64,000 nt of DNA, from assembly GCF_050942215.1 (NCBI RefSeq), contig NZ_CP192056.1, forward strand, positions 744,001-808,000. The letters run 5' to 3'. The notes below the pieces were generated by a model that saw only the letters and a list, made by a program, of their open reading frames with translations, made no database searches and had not been told where the DNA came from. The first letter of the stretch is position 1, and the number at the start of each line of letters is the position of its first letter. Source of the stretch: Sphaerimonospora sp050942215 (GTDB lineage Bacteria > Actinomycetota > Actinomycetes > Streptosporangiales > Streptosporangiaceae). The position numbers and the translations under genes were made by a program. Below are positions 42,678-51,329 of the stretch, piece by piece.

Positions 42678-43723
42678 ACGGCCTCCCCTCCCGGTTTCCG
42701 GCCAGGTTCCGCTGGCGTTCCGTCCGGCACCGGCCGGCTGGTCTGCCGTACGACGAGACCGGGAGCGATCGCGATGCGCTGCGCGGGGCGGGGGTCGCCG
42801 GCTCTGACCTGGCCCAGCAGGCGCACCGCCTCCGCCGCCATCTCCTCCACCGGCTGGCGTACCGTGGTGAGCGGCGGGTCGCACATCGTCGCGTGCCCCA
42901 CGTCGTCGAATCCGATCACGGACACGTGCTCGGGCACCCGAGTCCCGCCGATCCGCAGCGATCTCACCAGGCCCACGGCGATCTCGTCGTTTCCACAGAC
43001 GACCGCGTCCGGCAGGGGGCCGCTGTCAAGGAGAGCGCGCCCGGCCTCGACGCCCCATTCGAGGGTGAACTCGCCCAGCAGCGGCGCCCGGGTCTCCACA
43101 CCTGCCCTGGCCGCCGCGCGTTCGAACCCGCCCAGCCGCAACCGGGCGGAGGAGCTCACCAACCGGCTGCCCACGAAGATCACCGAGCGGGCCCCTCCCG
43201 CGACCACGTGATCGACCGCAAGGGACACCCCGGCCTCGTCGTCCACGCCCACCCAGTCGGCCCCGCCGCCCCCGATGTGGCGGTCGAGCTGCACCAGGGG
43301 CACCCGGCGGGTCGCGTCCAGCACCGCCGGAACGCTGGCCTCGATGTCGCACGGGCTGATGATCAGTCCGTCCACGCGCCGGGCCAGCAGGGTCTCCAGC
43401 CTTCGCGCCTCGACCTCCGGGCTGTACTGGGACGAGCACAGCAGCAGGTCCGTGCCGGAGTTCTGCAGCTCGCGCTCGACGGCTTCGACGATCGTGGTGA
43501 AGAACGGGTTGCCGATACCGGGAACGACCATGCCGATGGTGCCGGTGGTCTGGTCACGAAGCGCCTTGGCGACCGCGTTCGGCTGGTAGCCGAGCTCGGT
43601 GGCGGCGCGCGCCACCCGCTCGGCGATCTCAGGCGTGACCTTACGTCGTCCCGAGAGGGCACGGGAGGCCGAGGCCACGGAGACGCCGGCCGCTCGTGCC
43701 ACGTCGTGAATCGTCACGCCCAT
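42674..43723 (-). CDS. LacI-family regulator of the nucleoside/ribose regulon
   Basis: 349 residues. HTH VTIHDVARAAGVSVASASRALSG with hinge NAVAKALRDQTTG; effector core TIGMVVPGIGNPFFTTIVEAVE, VDGLIISPCD, VGVDDEAGVSLAVDHVVAGG, VCGNDEIAVGLVRSL, VIGFDDVGHATMCDPPLTTV. The pair of TAATCGATT operators at 43725 (one base before its own start codon) and 43868 (before the importer) points to autorepression and control of the divergent operon. Confidence 0.92.
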   Translation of the reverse strand: MGVTIHDVARAAGVSVASASRALSGRRKVTPEIAERVARAATELGYQPNAVAKALRDQTTGTIGMVVPGIGNPFFTTIVEAVERELQNSGTDLLLCSSQYSPEVEARRLETLLARRVDGLIISPCDIEASVPAVLDATRRVPLVQLDRHIGGGGADWVGVDDEAGVSLAVDHVVAGGARSVIFVGSRLVSSSARLRLGGFERAAARAGVETRAPLLGEFTLEWGVEAGRALLDSGPLPDAVVCGNDEIAVGLVRSLRIGGTRVPEHVSVIGFDDVGHATMCDPPLTTVRQPVEEMAAEAVRLLGQVRAGDPRPAQRIAIAPGLVVRQTSRPVPDGTPAEPGRKPGGEAV

Positions 43724-43724
43724 C

Positions 43725-43740
43725 GTGTAATCGATTTCCC
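43725..43740. promoter_or_regulatory. LacI operator O1 (regulator promoter)
   Basis: GTGTAATCGATTTCCC, 14 of 16 bases identical to the site at 43868. It ends one base upstream of the LacI start codon, so binding would block transcription or early elongation. Confidence 0.85.
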
Positions 43741-43867
43741 TTGATCTTTACCACCGATCGACCCAGTCGGCCTTCGGGATGCCACGACCACACCGAACGA
43801 TAGAGGTTCCTTGGGGAACTCGCATCTTGACGCTTCATTTTTGGGCCTACTAGCATGCCCGAAACCT

Positions 43868-43883
43868 GGGTAATCGATTACCC
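43868..43883. promoter_or_regulatory. LacI operator O2 (importer promoter), perfect palindrome
   Basis: GGGTAATCGATTACCC, a perfect 16-base palindrome 44 bases before the binding-protein start. Together with O1 it forms a 143-base-spaced pair. Confidence 0.88.
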
Positions 43884-43927
43884 GAACTTCCTCTCTCCTT
43901 CCCGCCCCCCCGAAAGGCTCATCTCCC

Positions 43928-44908
43928 ATGGCGCGATCCCCGCGACTCACCCGCCTGGTGGCGGCGACGACGATCCTGGCCACCGGTCTGCTGGCTGCGG
44001 CCTGCGGCGGTTCAGACGACTCCGGCGCTTCTGGCGCCTCCGGCGGAGACCGGCCGAAGGTCGGACTGGTCCAGATCAACCAGCAGGCGATCTTCTTCAA
44101 CGAGATGAACGCCGGCGCCCAGCAGGCGGCCGAGGAGGCGAACGTCGATCTCACGATCTTCAACGCCAACGACGACCCGGCCAAGCAGAACGAGGCCATC
44201 GACAACTTCGTCCAGCAGCAGTTCGACGCGGTCATCGTGGTCGCCATCGACGTCGAGGGCATCAAGCCCGCTGTGAAGATCGCCAAGGACGCCGGGATGA
44301 AGGTCGTCGCCGTGGACGCCATCGTCGACTCGCCCTCGGTGGACACCCAGGTGGGCGTGGACAACGCCGCTGCCGCCAAGCAGGCGGGCGAGTTCGTCAA
44401 CAAGTGGGCTCAGGAGCAGGGCCTGACCGCGCCGAAGATCGGTGTGGTGGGGGCGCTGAACTCCTTCATCCAGAACATCCGCAAGGACGACTTCAACAAG
44501 ACCGTCGAAGGCGCGGGCGCCGCGATCGTGCAGACCGTCGACGGGCAGAACAAGCAGGAAACCGCCATGACGGCAGCGGAGAACCTGCTCACCTCCCGTT
44601 CGGACCTGGACATCGTGTACGCCACGGGAGAGCCGGCACTTCTCGGCACGGTCGCCGCGGTGAAGTCGCAGAACGCGGCCGACCGGGTCAAGGTCTTCGG
44701 CTGGGACCTGACGAAGGAGGCCATCACCGGGATCGACGCCGGGTTCGTCGCCGGCGTGGTGCAGCAGGACCCGAAGACCGAGGGTTACGAGGCCGTCAAG
44801 GAGGCCGAGGCTCTTATCGGCGGCGCCCAGCCGAAGAAGCAGATCGACGTGCCCGTGACCATCGTGACCAAGGACAACGTCGACCCGTATCGCGCCACCT
44901 TCGAGTGA
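43928..44908 (+). CDS. Ribose-type ABC sugar-binding lipoprotein
   Basis: 326 residues. Lipobox LLAAACGGS after a signal peptide. Periplasmic-binding family 4 pattern: KVGLVQINQQAIFFNEMNAGAQ, DPAKQNEAIDNFVQQQFDAV, KVVAVDAIVDSP, TQVGVDNAAAAKQAGEF and DIVYATGEPALLGTVAAVKS. Delivers ribose, a nucleoside or a similar pentoside to the following ABC proteins. Confidence 0.92.
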   Translation: MARSPRLTRLVAATTILATGLLAAACGGSDDSGASGASGGDRPKVGLVQINQQAIFFNEMNAGAQQAAEEANVDLTIFNANDDPAKQNEAIDNFVQQQFDAVIVVAIDVEGIKPAVKIAKDAGMKVVAVDAIVDSPSVDTQVGVDNAAAAKQAGEFVNKWAQEQGLTAPKIGVVGALNSFIQNIRKDDFNKTVEGAGAAIVQTVDGQNKQETAMTAAENLLTSRSDLDIVYATGEPALLGTVAAVKSQNAADRVKVFGWDLTKEAITGIDAGFVAGVVQQDPKTEGYEAVKEAEALIGGAQPKKQIDVPVTIVTKDNVDPYRATFE

Positions 44909-44925
44909 GCGGCGAAGGAACACGC

Positions 44926-45726
44926 ATGACCGATCAGAAGGAGGGTCGCGTGGATCGGGTGGTCATGCGCGACATACGCAAACGCTACGGCATGGTCGAC
45001 GCGCTGCGCGGCGTGACGCTGCGCGTCGGCCCGGGAGAGGTGGTCGGGCTCGTCGGCGACAACGCCGCCGGCAAGTCCACCCTCATGAAGGTGCTGGCCG
45101 GTGCCGTCGTGCCGGACTCCGGCGAGATCGTCTTCGACGGCCGGACGGTCTCTTTCGCCAACCCGAAAGACGCCCATGAACTGGGCATCGAGATGGTCTA
45201 CCAGGACCTCGCCCTCTGCGACGACATCGACGTGGCCGGGAACCTGTTCCTCGGCAGGGAGCCGCGCAAGGCCGGCGGGATGCTGCTCGACGTGCGCAAG
45301 ATGCACGCGGACGCACGTCGCCATCTGGACGCCCTGAAGATCAGGATCCCGCTGACGGACATTCCCGTCGGCGGGCTGTCCGGCGGCCAGCGCCAGGCGG
45401 TCGCCATCGCCCGGGCGGTGACCTTCGGCCCCAAGCTGCTCATTCTCGACGAGCCGACGGCGGCGCTCGCCGTCGCCGAGGTCGAGACCGTCCTCGAACT
45501 GATCAAGACGGTCTCGGCCCAGGGTGTCTCGGTGATCCTCATCACGCACCGTCTGCAGGATCTCTTCCGGGTCTGCGACCGGCTGTGCGTCATGTACGAG
45601 GGCACGCTTCGGGCCGACCTGGACGCCCGGAGCACCAGCCTCGAACGGCTCGTGTCCGAGATCGTCGCCCATGACACGGATGAGGTCGCCCATGGCACGG
45701 ATGAGAAGGAGGGGAGACGACGGTGA
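44926..45726 (+). CDS. Sugar ABC transporter ATP-binding protein (single domain, RbsA-like)
   Basis: 266 residues. Walker A GDNAAGKSTLMKVLAG, Q-loop MVYQDLALCDDIDVAGNLFLG, signature VGGLSGGQRQAVAIARA, Walker B LLILDEPTAALA, H-loop VILITHRL. RbsA usually has two ABC domains; here only one, so two copies must pair. The C-terminus carries a 21-base duplication (45664-45705) giving VAHDTDEVAHGTDE. ATG 44926; the stop overlaps the next gene as GTGA. Confidence 0.92.
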   Translation: MTDQKEGRVDRVVMRDIRKRYGMVDALRGVTLRVGPGEVVGLVGDNAAGKSTLMKVLAGAVVPDSGEIVFDGRTVSFANPKDAHELGIEMVYQDLALCDDIDVAGNLFLGREPRKAGGMLLDVRKMHADARRHLDALKIRIPLTDIPVGGLSGGQRQAVAIARAVTFGPKLLILDEPTAALAVAEVETVLELIKTVSAQGVSVILITHRLQDLFRVCDRLCVMYEGTLRADLDARSTSLERLVSEIVAHDTDEVAHGTDEKEGRRR

Positions 45727-46724
45727 CCGTCACCAGTCAGCGGGTCGTGACCACCAGGTCGGCCCGGGCCAGCGCCCACATCGGCCGGCACGCGCAGACG
45801 ATCGCGATCGCGGTCGTACTGGTGGTCCTACTGATCTTCTTCGCCTTCTCCGCCGATCGGTTCGCCACGACCGGCAACCTGCTCAACCTCATGCGGCAGA
45901 TCGCCCCCACGCTGATCGTCGCGACCGCGATGACCTTCGTGATCGGCACCGCCGGCATCGATCTGTCGGTCGGCTCCACGGTCGCGCTGTCCGGGTCGCT
46001 GCTCGCGATCGTGCTGCAGAACGGGTGGGACCCCACGATCGCCCTGCTCGCGATCATCGCGCTCGGCGCGTTGGTCGGGTTCGTGAACGGGTGGTTCTCC
46101 TCCTATCAGCACATCCCGCCGTTCATCGTCACGCTCGCGATGCTGTCGATCATGCGTGGTACGGCGCTGCGCGCCACCGAGGGCTATTCGACCCCCATCG
46201 ACGGGGACCTGTGGATCGTCCAGATCGGCCAGGGCCGCATCGCGGGGGTGCCCATCCCCGCGCTGCTCGCCGTGATCATCGCACTCGTCGGCTGGCTCGT
46301 CCTCACCCGCACGCCGTTCGGCCGCTACGTCATCGGCCTCGGCTCCAACGGCGAGTCGCTGCGCCGTGCCGGCGTGAACACACGGAAAGTCGGGCTGGCC
46401 GTCTACGTGCTCGCCGGCGCGGCGGCCGCGGTGGCGGGCGTGCTGATCGCCACCCGCCTCAGCTCCGGCTCGTCCAACGCGGGCTCCGGCTTCGAACTGG
46501 AGGTCATCACGGCCGTCGTGCTCGGCGGCACCAGCCTCTTCGGCGGCCGGGCGAGCATGCTCGGCACGATCCTCGGCGCCCTCACGCTCGGTGTGATCGC
46601 CAACGGTCTGGTGCTGCTGCACGTGTCGCCGTTCTACGTGCAGATCGTCCAGGGCGGCATCCTGTTGCTGGCCATCTTCGCCAACAGCAAGGTGTGGGCG
46701 AAGTTCGGGGCGATACGGAAATGA
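45723..46724 (+). CDS. Ribose-type ABC permease (RbsC-like)
   Basis: 333 residues, 8-10 hydrophobic helices, BPD_transp_2 pattern: TFVIGTAGIDLSVGSTVALSG, YQHIPPFIVTLAMLSIMRG, GLGSNGESLRRAGVNTRKVGL and AVVLGGTSLFGGRASMLGTILGAL. GTG 45723 overlaps the ATPase stop and its own stop overlaps the next gene by ATGA. Confidence 0.92.
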   Translation: MTVTSQRVVTTRSARASAHIGRHAQTIAIAVVLVVLLIFFAFSADRFATTGNLLNLMRQIAPTLIVATAMTFVIGTAGIDLSVGSTVALSGSLLAIVLQNGWDPTIALLAIIALGALVGFVNGWFSSYQHIPPFIVTLAMLSIMRGTALRATEGYSTPIDGDLWIVQIGQGRIAGVPIPALLAVIIALVGWLVLTRTPFGRYVIGLGSNGESLRRAGVNTRKVGLAVYVLAGAAAAVAGVLIATRLSSGSSNAGSGFELEVITAVVLGGTSLFGGRASMLGTILGALTLGVIANGLVLLHVSPFYVQIVQGGILLLAIFANSKVWAKFGAIRK

Positions 46725-47794
46725 CCTCCTCCGCCCCGCTCCCGGCCGTGACGACCGTGCTCGGGCGAGTCTCCCCCGACGATCTCGGGATCACGCTCTG
46801 CCACGAGCACCTGCGCAACGACGGCGCCCGTGCCTGGCACCCTCCGGCGGAGGGCGACGCCGAGGGCGACCTGATCGCGCGCGAGCCCGTGCGGATGGAG
46901 TTCCTCGGCAGGCTCCGCCAGGACCCGTACCTCTCCCGGGACAACGTGTCGCTGGACGACACGGAGACCGCGATCGACGAGGTCCGCAGGTTCGCGGAGC
47001 GCGGCGGGAACACGCTGCTGGAGGTGACCTCCGTCGGCATCGGGCGCGCGCCCGCCGAACTGGTCGCGATCGCCCGCGCCACCGGACTGAACATCGTCAT
47101 GGGCTGCGGTTTCTACCTGGAGCGGACCCATCCCGATCGGGTCCGCCCGATGACCGCCGCTGACGTCGCCGACGAGATCGAGCACGACCTGACCGAGGGC
47201 GTGGGCACCGAGAGCGGAAGGGTGCGTGCCGGGGTGATCGGCGAGATCGGCGTCTCGCCGGACTTCACCCCCGAGGAGGAGAAGGTGCTCCGCGGCGCGG
47301 CACGGGCGCAGGCCCGCACCGGTGTCCCGCTCTCGGTCCACCTCCCCGGATGGGTACGGCACGGCCACCGCGTGCTCGACGTCATCGCCGAGGAGGGCGG
47401 CCGGCTCCCCGGCACCGTGCTCTCGCATCTGAACCCCGCCGGGGCGGACCGCGACTACCAGGTGTCCCTCGCCATGCGAGGCGCCTACCTCGGCTATGAC
47501 ATGTGCGGCATGGACTACCTCTATCCAGGCGAGGGCCAGTCCCCCTGCGATGAGGAGAACGCGGCCGCCGTGGCCTGGCTGGTCCGCGCCGGGCTGGGGC
47601 ACCGCGTCCTGCTCTCCCAGGACGTGTTCCTGAAGACCATGCTCGTCCGGTACGGCGGGACCGGCTACGCCCACATCCTGACCCACTTCGTCCCCCGGCT
47701 GCACCGCCACGGGTTGACCGCCGACGACACGACCCGGCTGCTCGTGGGGAACCCGCGCGAGCTTTTCCTCGCCGCCGCGTGCGGCCACCGATGA
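46721..47794 (+). CDS. Phosphotriesterase-like (PHP/PLL) metallohydrolase
   Basis: 357 residues. Amidohydrolase barrel with metal ligands LCHEHLRND (His-x-His), GVIGEIGVS where Glu replaces the carboxylated Lys of true phosphotriesterase as in E. coli PHP, VPLSVHLPG, VLSHLNPAG and LLSQDVFLK. It likely hydrolyses a sugar lactone, carboxyl or phospho ester rather than a pesticide. It is translationally coupled to the nucleoside importer, so the substrate probably enters by that route. Confidence 0.88.
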   Translation: MTSSAPLPAVTTVLGRVSPDDLGITLCHEHLRNDGARAWHPPAEGDAEGDLIAREPVRMEFLGRLRQDPYLSRDNVSLDDTETAIDEVRRFAERGGNTLLEVTSVGIGRAPAELVAIARATGLNIVMGCGFYLERTHPDRVRPMTAADVADEIEHDLTEGVGTESGRVRAGVIGEIGVSPDFTPEEEKVLRGAARAQARTGVPLSVHLPGWVRHGHRVLDVIAEEGGRLPGTVLSHLNPAGADRDYQVSLAMRGAYLGYDMCGMDYLYPGEGQSPCDEENAAAVAWLVRAGLGHRVLLSQDVFLKTMLVRYGGTGYAHILTHFVPRLHRHGLTADDTTRLLVGNPRELFLAAACGHR

Positions 47795-47828
47795 CACACA
47801 CCAAGAGAACAAGAAGGAGACGATTTCC

Positions 47829-48578
47829 ATGACCCGCGTGCTGGTCGCCGGCGAATCCTGGGTGAGCGTTTCGACCCACTACAAGGGCTTCGACTCGTTC
47901 ACCTCGACCACGTACCACACCGGGATCGAACCGCTGCGGAACGCCCTGGTCGCCGACGGCATCGAAGTCGACCACCTTCCCGCGCACGACGTGCCCGCGC
48001 TGTTCCCCGGCACGCCCGAGGCGCTGGCCGCCTACGACGTGGTCGTGCTCTCCGACATCGGGGCCAACAGCATCCTGCTTCACCCGGACACGTGGCTGGC
48101 CAGCGAGAAGACCGTCAACCGGATCGAGCTGCTGGCCGACTGGGTGGAGCAGGGGGGCGGCCTCGCGATGGCCGGTGGCTACCTGAGCTTCCAGGGCTTC
48201 GAGGCGAAGGCCGCTTACGCCGGGACGGCGGTCGAACGGGTGCTCCCCGCCCGGATCTCCCGTTACGACGACCGCGTCGAGACCCCGCAGGGCGTGCCCG
48301 GCCTGCTCACCGGCGACACACACCCCATCGTGGCCGGGCTGCCCGCCCAGTGGCCCGGTCTGCTCGGCTACAACCGCTTCGCGCTGCCGGAGGACGCGAC
48401 GCTGCTCGCCACCGTCGCCGGCGACCCCCTGCTCGCCGTACGGCAGGCCGGGGCCGGGCGCACGCTCGCCTGGGCCTCCGACATCGCGCCGCACTGGTGC
48501 CCGGACGAGTTCGTGACCTGGGACGGCTACCGCACGCTGTTCACCCGGGCGGTCCGCTGGCTGGCGAAGGAGATCTGA
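47829..48578 (+). CDS. Class I glutamine amidotransferase-fold protein (PF07090-like)
   Basis: 249 residues. VLVAGESWVSVSTHYKGFDSF, YDVVVLSDIGANSILL, WVEQGGGLAMAGGYLSFQG, then GLLTGDTHPIVAGLPAQWPGL and GRTLAWASDIAPHWCPDEF. The elbow reads AGGYLSF and lacks the nucleophile Cys of working glutaminases, so it is probably a binding or non-amidotransferase enzyme. AGAAGGAGA eight bases before the ATG is a strong ribosome site. Part of the nucleoside operon; its exact job is unknown. Confidence 0.8.
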   Translation: MTRVLVAGESWVSVSTHYKGFDSFTSTTYHTGIEPLRNALVADGIEVDHLPAHDVPALFPGTPEALAAYDVVVLSDIGANSILLHPDTWLASEKTVNRIELLADWVEQGGGLAMAGGYLSFQGFEAKAAYAGTAVERVLPARISRYDDRVETPQGVPGLLTGDTHPIVAGLPAQWPGLLGYNRFALPEDATLLATVAGDPLLAVRQAGAGRTLAWASDIAPHWCPDEFVTWDGYRTLFTRAVRWLAKEI

Positions 48579-48579
48579 C

Positions 48580-49521
48580 GTGCCGATTCCGGTGATCCTC
48601 GACTGCGACCCCGGCCATGACGACGCCATGGCCATCCTGCTCGCGGCGGCTCACCCGGCGATCGAGCTGCGCGCGGTCACGACGGTCGCGGGGAACCAGA
48701 CGGTGGAGAAGACCGCGCTCAACGCACGGCGGATGCTGAGCCTGGCCGGCGTCACCGGGGTGCCGGTCGCGGCGGGCTGCGACCGGCCGCTGGCGGCGCC
48801 GCTGGAGATCGGCGACTACGTGCACGGGGAGAGCGGCCTGGACGGCCCGGCGTTCGGGGAACCGAGCGTTCCGCTCGACCCCCGCCACGGCGTGGACCTC
48901 ATCCACGACACGCTGGCGGCGGCCGCCGAGCCGGTGACCGTGGTGGCGATCGGCCCGCTGACGAACATCGCCACGCTGCTGCGCCGCCATCCAGGCGACC
49001 GCGAGCGGATCAGGGAAGTCGTGATCATGGGGGGTTCGACGGATCGCGGCAACCACACGCCCTACGCGGAGTTCAACGTGTACGCCGATCCGGAGGCGGC
49101 GGCGGAGGTGCTCGACAGCGGCGTGCCGACGACGTGGGTCGGGCTCAACGTCAGCCACCAGGCGCTGGTGACCGCCGACGTGCTCGCCAGGATCGAGGCG
49201 CTCGGCACCCCGCTCGCCGGCGTCTGCGTGGAACTGCTCACGTTCTTCGGCTCCACCTATCACGAGACCTGGGGGTTCTCCGCCCCGCCGTTGCACGACC
49301 CGATCACCGTGGCGTACCTGATCGATCCCGCGGTCCTCACCTCCGAGCGGGTGGGTCTGCGTATCGAGTTGGACGGCCGGCACACCCGGGGAGCGACGGT
49401 GGCGGACCTGCACCGCCGCATGGGCTGGGAGCCCAACGCGAACGTCGGGATCGGGCTGGACAGGGATCGCTTCTGGGATCTCATGATCGGTGCGATCGAG
49501 GCGCTCGGCCAGGCCTCCTGA
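48580..49521 (+). CDS. Nucleoside hydrolase (IunH/RihA-like)
   Basis: 313 residues. The Ca-binding signature VILDCDPGHDDAMAILLAA, TVAGNQTVEKTALNARRML, HGVDLIHDTL, VVAIGPLTNIA, VIMGGSTDRGNHTPYAEFNVYADPEAAAE and ending LHDPITVAYLIDP are all present. It splits ribonucleosides into base and ribose in the cytoplasm. GTG 48580, one base after the previous stop. Ribose then goes to the ribokinase downstream. Confidence 0.94.
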   Translation: MPIPVILDCDPGHDDAMAILLAAAHPAIELRAVTTVAGNQTVEKTALNARRMLSLAGVTGVPVAAGCDRPLAAPLEIGDYVHGESGLDGPAFGEPSVPLDPRHGVDLIHDTLAAAAEPVTVVAIGPLTNIATLLRRHPGDRERIREVVIMGGSTDRGNHTPYAEFNVYADPEAAAEVLDSGVPTTWVGLNVSHQALVTADVLARIEALGTPLAGVCVELLTFFGSTYHETWGFSAPPLHDPITVAYLIDPAVLTSERVGLRIELDGRHTRGATVADLHRRMGWEPNANVGIGLDRDRFWDLMIGAIEALGQAS

Positions 49522-49558
49522 GATGTCGACCGCGGCGTACGGCAGGCCAGGCCGCTAC

Positions 49559-49585
49559 GGCCTCGGGCCGGGCGCACCCGAGGCC
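49559..49585 (+). terminator. Hairpin between nucleoside hydrolase and ribokinase
   Basis: GGCCTCGGG and CCCGAGGCC form a perfect 9-bp stem with a 9-base loop, 38 bases after the hydrolase stop. No T-run; possible partial terminator in a 228-base gap that otherwise shows no gene. Confidence 0.5.
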
Positions 49586-49749
49586 CGCACCCGGGTTCAT
49601 GCCTGGGGCCCGCGACCGGGGCGCGGCAGGACAGGGCGGCGGAGCGCGCCGACCACGATTCCGCCCGCGGCCGCCTCCCGGGGGACACCGCCGTACGCCG
49701 CGCCCTCGGTTCACCACTCCCCGAAAGACCTGAGACAGGAGGACCCGTC

Positions 49750-50697
49750 ATGCGACCGCAAGGTGTCGCCGTCGTCGGGAGCGTCACCGTGGATGTCACC
49801 GCGTTCAGCCGTCGGCTGCCCCGCCGGGGAGAGACGGTTCTCGGTGACGACGTCACCCTGGTCCTCGGCGGGAAGGGCGCGAACCAGGCGGTCGCCGCCG
49901 CCCGCGCGGGAGCGCCCACGTGGCTGGTCGGCTGCGTCGGCGACGATCCGTTCCGCGAGATCGTGCTGTCGGCGCTGCGCTCCCAGGGGGTGGCCTCGTC
50001 GGAGATCCGCTCCGTCGGCAACCGCACCGGCGTCGCCCACATCAGAGTCGACGCGTCGGGCGAGAACGACATCGTCATGACCCCTCTCGCCAACTCCGAC
50101 CTGAGCACGGACATGGTGGACGAGAGCATCCGGGCCGTGCGCGACAAGGCGAGCGTGCTCCTCCTCCAACTCGAGATCCGTACGGAGGTCGCCTGCCACG
50201 CCGCAGAGGCCGCCGCGCGGGCCGGCCTGACCGTGGTGCTCGATCCCGCGCCCGCGCAGCCGCTGCCTGACCGCGTCTGGCCGTACGTCGCCGTTGTGAC
50301 CCCCAACGAGAGCGAGGCCGGCGCGCTCACCGGCGTGGAGGTCGTCGACGTCGAGTCCGCCGAGCGGGCCGCGGCCTGGTTCCTCGATCGCGGCGTGCGG
50401 CACGCGCTCATCACGCTCGGCGCGGCCGGCGCCCTGTCGGTCACCCCGGAACGTACCCGGCACTTTCCCGCATACCCCGTCGACCCCGTGGACACCACCG
50501 CCGCGGGTGACGCGTTCACCGGCGCGTTCGGCGCGGCCCTCGCCGCCGGTCTCGACACCGACACCGCCATCCGCCGGGGGATGGCCGCCGGAGCCCTGGC
50601 GACCACACTGCCCGGCGCCAGCCCATCGCTCCCGGACCGGAAGGCAGTGGACGAACTGGTCGACCGGCACGCCATCGTGGACGGGTCCGCCCCATGA
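49750..50697 (+). CDS. rbsK: Ribokinase
   Basis: 315 residues. PfkB family: GVAVVGSVTVDVTAFSRRLP, VLGGKGANQAVAAARAGA (substrate Gly-Gly and Lys), VLDPAPAQPLP, VTPNESEAGALTGVEV, and the anion hole with catalytic Asp in VDTTAAGDAFTGAFGAAL. Phosphorylates ribose to ribose 5-phosphate, the last step of the nucleoside route in this operon. GACAGGAGG before ATG 49750. Confidence 0.93.
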   Translation: MRPQGVAVVGSVTVDVTAFSRRLPRRGETVLGDDVTLVLGGKGANQAVAAARAGAPTWLVGCVGDDPFREIVLSALRSQGVASSEIRSVGNRTGVAHIRVDASGENDIVMTPLANSDLSTDMVDESIRAVRDKASVLLLQLEIRTEVACHAAEAAARAGLTVVLDPAPAQPLPDRVWPYVAVVTPNESEAGALTGVEVVDVESAERAAAWFLDRGVRHALITLGAAGALSVTPERTRHFPAYPVDPVDTTAAGDAFTGAFGAALAAGLDTDTAIRRGMAAGALATTLPGASPSLPDRKAVDELVDRHAIVDGSAP

Positions 50698-50740
50698 ACG
50701 TGGCAGACGACGCGACGGTTCAGGTGAGGAGCCGGACGCA

Positions 50741-50910
50741 CCTGTTCGTTCCGTGACCGCGGATGCGCTGCCGTCCCGGATCACCCGGGCGGCCTGCTCC
50801 ACACCCATGACGGCCGGCAGGTCGTACTCTCGCGCGATCATCGCCCCGCGCGTGACAAGGACGCCCACCTCCGTCATGAGTCCGGCGACGGTGACGAACA
50901 GGGGGCCCGG
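50741..50910 (-). pseudogene. Fragment of a PEP-utilising enzyme mobile (phosphohistidine) domain
   Basis: Minus-strand translation PLFVTVAGLMTEVGVLVTR then GAMIAREYDLPAVMGVEQA and ARVIRDG is unmistakable C-terminal sequence of PEP-synthase/rifampin-phosphotransferase-type proteins. The catalytic His, expected where HGA stands in relatives, is here RGA. No upstream N-terminal part, no start codon in place. A gene remnant of about 55 codons between ribokinase and cupin genes. Confidence 0.75.
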
Positions 50911-50996
50911 CCGGGGAGAGAGCAGGACACCTCATCGGTGGATGGTCCACAGCGGATCGGTGCGCCGGCCGGGCCGGTCGGCTGGTGGAAGGGAGC

Positions 50997-51329
50997 TCAG
51001 GGGCGCTTGGCCACGGTGAGCAGGAAGGCGGTGTCGTCCAGGGCCTCCACGCTGTGCCGTGCGGGAGGGATCACGAGCAGGTCGCCGGCCCGCCCTTCCT
51101 CGGACTCGCCCCCGGCGTGCAGCACGAGCCGCCCATGCAGGACGAGCAGCGTCGCCTCGCCCGGGCTGTCGTGCTCCGCGAGCTTGGTGCCCGCGGTCAG
51201 GGTCAGCAGGGTCTGGCGCAGAAGCTGCTCGCGCCCCCCGATGATGGTCTCCGCGCTGCGGCCGTTGGACGAGGTCGCGGCGCGCTTCAAGTTCTCCTGG
51301 ACCAGCGGGTCCAGCGTCGTCTTCTGCAT
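50997..51329 (-). CDS. Small cupin-domain protein
   Basis: 110 residues. N-terminal helix KTTLDPLVQENLKRAATSSNG followed by a single double-stranded beta-helix: QTLLTLTAGTKLAEHDSPGEATLLVLHG, VLHAGGESEEGRAGDLLVIPPARHSVEAL. One His/Glu set could hold a metal. Such proteins serve as small sensors or isomerases; function unknown. ATG 51329; the longer frame upstream only reads through the 53-base repeat. Confidence 0.85.
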   Translation of the reverse strand: MQKTTLDPLVQENLKRAATSSNGRSAETIIGGREQLLRQTLLTLTAGTKLAEHDSPGEATLLVLHGRLVLHAGGESEEGRAGDLLVIPPARHSVEALDDTAFLLTVAKRP

